From: Siphonodentalium dalli
Lineage: Eukaryota; Mollusca; Scaphopoda; Gadilida; Siphonodentaliidae
Length of the DNA stretch: 64,000 nt
Direction: 5' to 3'
Assembly: GCA_032622095.1 (NCBI GenBank)
Contig: CP136064.1
Coordinates: forward strand, 277,599,614-277,663,613
In this document: piece by piece, positions 59,831 through 64,000 of the stretch
How the letters are laid out: each line of letters opens with the position of its first letter
How positions within the stretch are numbered: position 1 is the stretch's first letter
The notes under the pieces: model-generated
Told to the model about the DNA's origin: nothing
What the model saw: the letters and a program-made list of their open reading frames with translations, nothing else
Database searches by the model: none
Position numbers and translations under genes: made by a program

Positions 59831-60710
59831 TTGACATAAGACATTTAAGTTTACAAAAAGATTTAAGTTTAACAGTTGGAATCATACTGTAAAAGTATGT
59901 TTGGTTTTATCTAGCTTTCATCTGTGAAAACTTAAAATAGTTTGAGTTCTGGTTTGTTATCATTCAGCCTTCAGACTTCAGTATTTCAATAAAATACAGC
60001 ACAGGAACAGTGACAATTTGATCAAATCAACCTGGTTATCAGGTGGGATCTCATAACACCAAATGAAAAATTAACATAGAGATTAGTACTAATAGTAATT
60101 ACTAACTTAATAGACATTGTTTCTGTACTAGTATATTATGTATGTGTCTCTCACTTGGATTTTAGAAAATAGCCTGTTATATGAATAAGAGTGATAATGG
60201 TAAATCTCATTTCAAGCAGGATAAGCATAATCCATTGAACCAAAAGATATCTGACAATAACTTATAAGCATTTCCAATCCATACATATATACAAATTTCC
60301 AAAGTTATGCTAGAGAAACTTGATCAAATTGACCTCTTAGTAAAATTCAAAATACTGACTCAAAGAGCCCTAGATTAGCTCTCAATGCAATGGATTTTCA
60401 AAACATTTTCCAGGGGGGTGGGGACGTACCCCCACCATCAGCAGGCGGTCACCCATCCCAAACCTTCCTCCGCTCAGGCCTTCGGGATATGCCTTCGGAA
60501 TACCATTGCCCAAAAAACAGGTGTCCCCAAAAAATCCCTGGATCTTTCACTGAAATGGTACCATGAACCTTCGTTATAGCGTTTACGACACACACTATCG
60601 TCGATATAATTGACCCAATCTATCATATTGCCATTTTATCAATCGACCCCACTTCACGACTAAATCGCGAAATAGAGAAATAGACTCAGACTGAATCTGC
60701 GGTATGAGCG
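59831..60710. other. No gene recognised
   Basis: AT-rich DNA with one GC-richer stretch (60410-60545) whose frames carry no known domain. Confidence 0.4.
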
Positions 60711-61085
60711 TTAAAGTGATGTGAAACACTCCCGCTGGGTGATCAAATAGAAATGGAGAATAATCTTGCTCAAATTAGTTATTTTTCATGAATATTAACC
60801 TAAATTTGCAACACACTCGTCAGTCTTATATATTAATTAAATGCAATGAGTATCGATGACGAAATCATTTGCGTTATTTTATCGCCGATTGTTGCGTCCC
60901 GAATCGAGATGTAAACATTTACAATTGAGCGTAGTTCAGACTGTTTTCTATGGAGTTGTATGTCGATTTCTTTGAGATTTTGGGCGATGTTAGTAGAATG
61001 CTACATTTCCCCAGTTGGCATAGCGCCTGAGTACTACTTAATCAGTTTCACACACCCGAACAAGTACATAATATATATATATGTC
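60711..61085. mobile_element. Left half of long-TIR fold-back element (family E)
   Basis: Begins TTAAAGTGATGTGAAACACT and follows the left arm of the 47031 copy (gatcaaatagaaatggagaa, atgatcgagcgtag-like, gttagtagaatgctacattt). It ends near acccgaacaagtacataata with no right arm. Confidence 0.75.
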
Positions 61086-61254
61086 TTTAAAGATATAACT
61101 GGACTGATATATGTTCAAATTATGTGGACGTTAGTACATAACAACGCCTCCCATAACCAAGCACGCATACTGATCTATGCATAAGCGATCAACATTTGTG
61201 GCAAATCTATGATAACCGTCAAATCCCTTGATTATATAATCCTATATATACCGC

Positions 61255-61645
61255 CGCCATTTGAGTAGTATTGGCCGCCACTCTGGCCCACCCCCTCGCT
61301 GTCGGCCACTCTGGCCCATGGGCCAGAGTGGCCGACCCAGTGTTTTTCTGGCCCATGTGTGCCAGAAATTTCTGGGTCGGACACTCTGGCCCATGGGCCA
61401 GAGTGGCCCCGAGCGAGGGTGTGGGCCAGAAAAAATCCAAACCCCTCGCTCGGGGCCTCATGGGCCAGAGTGGCCCCGAGCGAGGGGGTGGGCCAGAAAA
61501 AATCCCACCCCCTCTGGCCAGAGTGTCCGCCCCAGCAAGTTTGTTTACCCGGGGCGGCCACTCTGGTCCATGGGCCAGAGTGGCCCCGAGCGAGGGGGTG
61601 GGACCAGAGTGGCCCGCCCAGGGTCGCTCCAGAGGTTGTGTTAGA
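61255..61645. repeat. GC-rich cluster of GGCCCATGGGCC palindromes
   Basis: A 30-bp perfect palindrome (ggccactctggcccatgggc, completed by its complement) lies at 61304-61333. A 24-bp one is at 61382-61405 and a near-perfect one at about 61558-61583, linked by ccccgagcgagggggtgggc blocks. GC content is far above the surroundings. Several long frames are open on both strands because of base composition; none resembles a protein. Confidence 0.85.
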
Positions 61646-61688
61646 TTCCAAAGAGTAAGATGAGCGCTTCGAACGGTTTTGACAGAAA

Positions 61689-61827
61689 ATAGCACAATTT
61701 ACTAATGTATCGATTTTTTCTCGGATTCTAATGGCAGTGTGGTAAGCGAAGGGCGTTCCCCTTCGCTGTTCACATTGAACTTAGAATAATACCGAGCAAA
61801 AATAGATGCATTGGTAAATGTGCTACT
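61689..61827. repeat. Imperfect fold-back upstream of viral-type ORFs
   Basis: agcacaatttactaatgtat ... atgcattggtaaatgtgct, with an inner hairpin gcgaagggcgttccccttcgc. No ORF is present. Confidence 0.65.
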
Positions 61828-61956
61828 TTACCATTGCATTTTTAACAAAAGCGAAAGTCTTCGAATAAATTCGAAGACGCTAGCGTTGTAAAATGTACAC
61901 GTAGAAGTTACCTTTCAGTTAAATATGTTATGAGATAATGGTAAAATGGTACAGAT

Positions 61957-62052
61957 AAAATTTTCCCGAGTCAAATCGGTGTTTTATTCATAGAAATATG
62001 ATGTTTCTGACAAAAAAGAAACACACCTGATTTGACGTTCGGGGAAAATTGG
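61957..62052. repeat. Imperfect fold-back before the 149-aa ORF
   Basis: attttcccgagtcaaatcgg pairs with cctgatttgacgttcgggga + aaat, with an inner pairing around a ttcatagaaatatgatg loop. It may be part of the upstream control region. Confidence 0.65.
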
Positions 62053-62172
62053 TAGAAAAACGCATGACGTCGTCAACGAGGCCCGCGCATCCCATATATT
62101 TGATCCTCGAAGATGTTAACGTTATTACATGCGTAAATTGTAACGTCATTAACGTTAGCGTTATTTTGAAAC

Positions 62173-62622
62173 ATGGATCCAGTAACGGAATTTCTCAAGA
62201 CTATTGATGTGCAGTACGACCATGTTCCTGCAACAACGCAAATGTCGACTCCACTGTATGCAGGCAATGTGACACCACGGGTAGAACAGCAACAGGTACC
62301 AATGGTGTATCCGCGAACGGATCAACAACCAGTGTATACACCGCCGGTGAAAACACAACAAATGACTCAACCTGTTATATACCAAGTTATCAACAGTTCA
62401 CAATGGGAAGAACAGACAAAATTGTTACGGAATATTTGTCAGGAAATGAAGGATTTGCGAAAGCAGTTGACACAAAAACCGGCTGAATGTACAATCAACT
62501 TGAAACCTCACACGATTGACATACCAATTGAGGTACATGTTTTCCAGAAAAAACCTACGAAGCGATCAACATTTGGATCACTCGGGAAAGATTTAACAGT
62601 GATGAAAAAACAAAAGAAATGA
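62173..62622 (+). CDS. Unknown 149-aa protein of viral-type element
   Basis: Starts at an ATG in context gaaacATGG, preceded by an AT-rich leader with several aacgtta/tgacgtc motifs. The N-terminal half is Gln/Pro/Thr-rich (TPRVEQQQVPMVYPRTDQQP, TPPVKTQQMTQP) and likely disordered. Residues 75-100 (WEEQTKLLRNICQEMKDLRK) look like an amphipathic helix or coiled coil. The C-terminus is very basic (KKPTKRSTFGSL, VMKKQKK), suggesting nucleic-acid binding or a nuclear signal. It has no intron and no family I recognise. The stop is followed after 19 bases by a histone-type 3' stem-loop. Position and strand next to a polymerase B ORF suggest an accessory gene of a Polinton/adintovirus-like element. 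Confidence 0.65.
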   Translation: MDPVTEFLKTIDVQYDHVPATTQMSTPLYAGNVTPRVEQQQVPMVYPRTDQQPVYTPPVKTQQMTQPVIYQVINSSQWEEQTKLLRNICQEMKDLRKQLTQKPAECTINLKPHTIDIPIEVHVFQKKPTKRSTFGSLGKDLTVMKKQKK

Positions 62623-62641
62623 TTTTTATATTATTTTAAAC

Positions 62642-62676
62642 GGCCCTTTTCAGGGTCACTTAAAATTCACGAAAGA
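62642..62676 (+). terminator. Histone-type mRNA 3' end signal (stem-loop plus downstream element)
   Basis: ggccctTTTCagggtc (62642-62657) forms a 6-bp stem (one G-U pair) with a UUUC loop, the exact geometry of replication-dependent histone mRNA 3' ends. Ten bases on, cacgaaaga (62668-62676) resembles the purine-rich histone downstream element that pairs with U7 snRNA. The signal follows a non-histone ORF. Confidence 0.75.
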
Positions 62677-62796
62677 TACGCTCTGTATTATTATGCTACA
62701 TGATGATCGCATTATAGATATGAAGTATTCTTTGATAAATTTTGTGAACATTTTCTCTAAGCCAAATTCATGATGAATGAACTTGGCTTGGAAAAA

Positions 62797-63051
62797 TTAT
62801 GTAAACATTCTCTCCCAGTTCAGGAAGAATGAACAAATCGTACGGTAGCAATGGTAGAGGGTATCTTTTGAAAAATTTGTGAGGCCCTGAAAAGGGCTGT
62901 TTTGGATGGTTTCAAAAGAAACCGCACTGTGTATTTGGGTTTGAATAAACCTGGAAGTTATCTTGGAAACGTCGCTACCAAATGGCACAATTGCACGGCT
63001 GGCCTGTCTGTATCCCCCAGAGCGGCAAGAACTCTGCAATCGTGGATCCAT
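62797..63051 (-). CDS. Doubtful minus-strand ORF, 84 codons
   Basis: Starts 32 bases from the inverted-repeat leader and could be a divergent partner of the polymerase ORF. It has no recognised motif (MDPRLQSSCRSGGYRQASRA at the start). It reads through the minus-strand stem-loop, which a normal histone-type transcript would not do. It may be spurious or the transcribed body of a non-coding RNA. Confidence 0.25.
   Translation of the reverse strand: MDPRLQSSCRSGGYRQASRAIVPFGSDVSKITSRFIQTQIHSAVSFETIQNSPFQGLTNFSKDTLYHCYRTICSFFLNWERMFT
62883..62898 (-). terminator. Second histone-type stem-loop, facing the first
   Basis: Read on the minus strand: agccctTTTCagggcc, with 5 bp paired, the outermost pair A/C mismatched and a UUUC loop. 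It is followed after about 11 bases by ttcaaaaga, a weaker downstream element. A minus-strand frame from an ATG at 63051 runs through it without a stop. Confidence 0.5.
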
Positions 63052-63082
63052 GGTGAGCGTTCGGTGCGTTATTCAGTCGTCA

Positions 63083-63201
63083 GTGAAATGACGACGTGAT
63101 GAACAATCGCGTCGCTTTTATGCTCTGACACGGACGATGACTGCGCATGTCCGTATCAGAGCATAAAAGCGACGCAATTTTTCATCACGTCGTCATTTCA
63201 C
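63083..63201. promoter_or_regulatory. 53-bp-arm inverted repeat abutting polymerase B start codon
   Basis: The left arm 63083-63135 (gtgaaatgacgacgtgatga...) and right arm 63149-63201 pair with only three mismatches around a 13-base loop. Each arm contains gcataaaagcg, a TATA-like word, oriented outward. The right arm ends one base before the ATG at 63203. It could be a bidirectional promoter, a replication or packaging hairpin, or a junction of terminal repeats. Confidence 0.7.
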
Positions 63202-63202
63202 G

Positions 63203-63964
63203 ATGAAGCGCCTTGTGCCATATTCAGATAGCGAAAGCGAACGTGATAATAGAAAGAGAGTGCGACTGGATGATGATTGTAAATATTATACCATAAAAAA
63301 TCTAACCGATAAATATTCGAGGAAATTTAAAACAACATCAAAGAAATACAACGTTACATTTCAAGAATTTCATCAACCATTTCAAACTGTTCACAGAATT
63401 TTCAAAGATCTGGTGAACAGTTTGAAAGATGAGTGTGACGCAGGACCAAAAGATCAAATGAGAATTTCCATCTTTCATCCAGGGCTAGATCTAGGTATTC
63501 ACGTTTCGTTCACTGAAGCAAAAGACCTGACGGGTGAATTATTGCTTGACAACATAGAAAAAGTTGCACAATCGAACAAAAAATTCAAAATTCATGACGG
63601 ACAAATGACATTTGATATCACTGTCACGCACATGCCTGCAGGGACTGCAAGACATACCTTACATTATGGAGCATTCGGTGAAAAAAATCAAATGAAAACA
63701 GTGAAGAAAAGTATTCTTCTGATTCAGAACGCAGAAGATAACATGTGTTTTGCGAGGGCTGTCGTTGTTGGTATGTGTAATGCTGACACAAAAGATACCA
63801 CTGAATGGAAGCAACAATGGAAACGGATTACAAGACCAGCAAGAACTCCACAACGGGAAGCTGCAAAGTCATTGTTGGATAAAGTGGGGATATCACACGA
63901 CACCAGTTGCGGGTTTAGGAGTACAAAATTATTCAGGAACAATTATATCCGGATTATGTTATAA
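63203..63964 (+). pseudogene. N-terminal part of DNA polymerase B, Polinton/adintovirus type, frameshifted
   Basis: The frame starts MKRLVPYSDSESERDNRKR, a basic, Ser/Glu-rich leader, then a region with FHPGLDLGIHVSFTEA and MPAGTARHTL. The diagnostic box KKSILLIQNAEDNMCFARAV follows at residues 172-191, then ARTPQREAAKSLLDKVGI. This (K+S+..I.N.D..C.ARAI, then a GR/RTP..EA..L...AG segment) is the conserved pre-exonuclease region of the polymerase B proteins of Polintons, adintoviruses and related elements. Near 63914 the frame shifts and soon stops at 63962; the homologous reading continues in another frame to the window edge. Exonuclease and polymerase motifs are beyond the window. It has no introns. 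Confidence 0.75.
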
Positions 63965-64000
63965 AAATACATAATCAATTTGCTGACGAAGGCTTTCTTT

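Noticed and set aside
60622-60650. Possible laccase L4 copper loop (YCHF in one frame)
   Set aside because: Only a single Cys-His pair without the HCH...H spacing, no flanking conserved residues, no splice acceptor.
61219-61695. Overlapping 100-158-codon ORFs on both strands
   Set aside because: High GC removes stop codons by chance. The peptides are repeats of the palindromic DNA.
62905-63099. Plus-strand open frame between the stem-loop and the inverted repeat
   Set aside because: No ATG start, begins after a stop at about 62869, ends within the hairpin arm. No recognised family, so not called.

Overview
This is animal (metazoan) nuclear DNA: AT-rich, intron-bearing, and packed with transposons, fold-back elements, microsatellites and satellite arrays. 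Nothing bacterial is present. The one recognisable host gene is an invertebrate laccase-type multicopper oxidase. Together with repeat types common in lophotrochozoans, it points to a mollusc, probably a bivalve or gastropod; this placement is inference, not proof.

Layout. 1-1.6 kb: right part of a terminal-inverted-repeat (TIR) element rich in ATGGCGGC-type motifs. 1.8-12.3 kb: non-LTR retrotransposon copies and fragments, a decayed Polinton/adintovirus-type integrase, a fold-back sequence and two 400-bp TTAA-flanked MITEs. 12.7-15.1 kb: a fold-back, a MITE core and two short-period minisatellites. 15.1-17.6 kb: nothing recognised. 17.6-20.8 kb: a duplicated element with a 174-bp perfect-type hairpin, two MITEs and a 67-bp tandem repeat. 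20.9-34 kb: two satellite families, one with an approximately 0.8-kb higher-order period and one of about 195-208 bp, plus LINE scraps. 34-39.7 kb: LINE remnants and a GCCCCGG-ended TIR element.

39.7-58.3 kb: the laccase gene on the + strand. Seven coding exons can be placed by reading frame, splice sites and phase: 39717-39801, 40180-40397, 44608-44774, 48296-48546, 50486-50898, 54532-54816 and 58111-58299. They give 536 residues: signal peptide, Cys-rich N-terminal segment, and copper loops L1 (HWHG), L2 (HFWHAH) and L3 (HPMHLHGH). The last copper loop (HCH...H) was not found before the window ends, so the 3' exon(s) must lie beyond it or be lost. Every large intron is filled with mobile DNA: a 2.1-kb 23-bp minisatellite, a MULE transposase fragment, a Gypsy fragment, a LINE ORF1 fragment and several TTAA-flanked MITEs.

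61.2-64 kb: a different kind of DNA. A GC-rich palindrome cluster is followed by two + strand ORFs of viral type. The second is the N-terminal part of a protein-primed-type DNA polymerase B of the Polinton/adintovirus kind, frameshifted near its end. The first ORF (149 aa, unknown) is followed 19 bases later by what looks like a complete replication-dependent histone mRNA 3' end signal (16-nt stem-loop plus purine-rich downstream element). A second, weaker copy faces it from the other strand. A 53-bp-arm hairpin abuts the polymerase start codon. This combination is my best candidate for something undescribed.

A second theme is a palindromic core of about 69 bp. It recurs about 15 times and is shared by three MITE families whose terminal repeats and target duplications differ.
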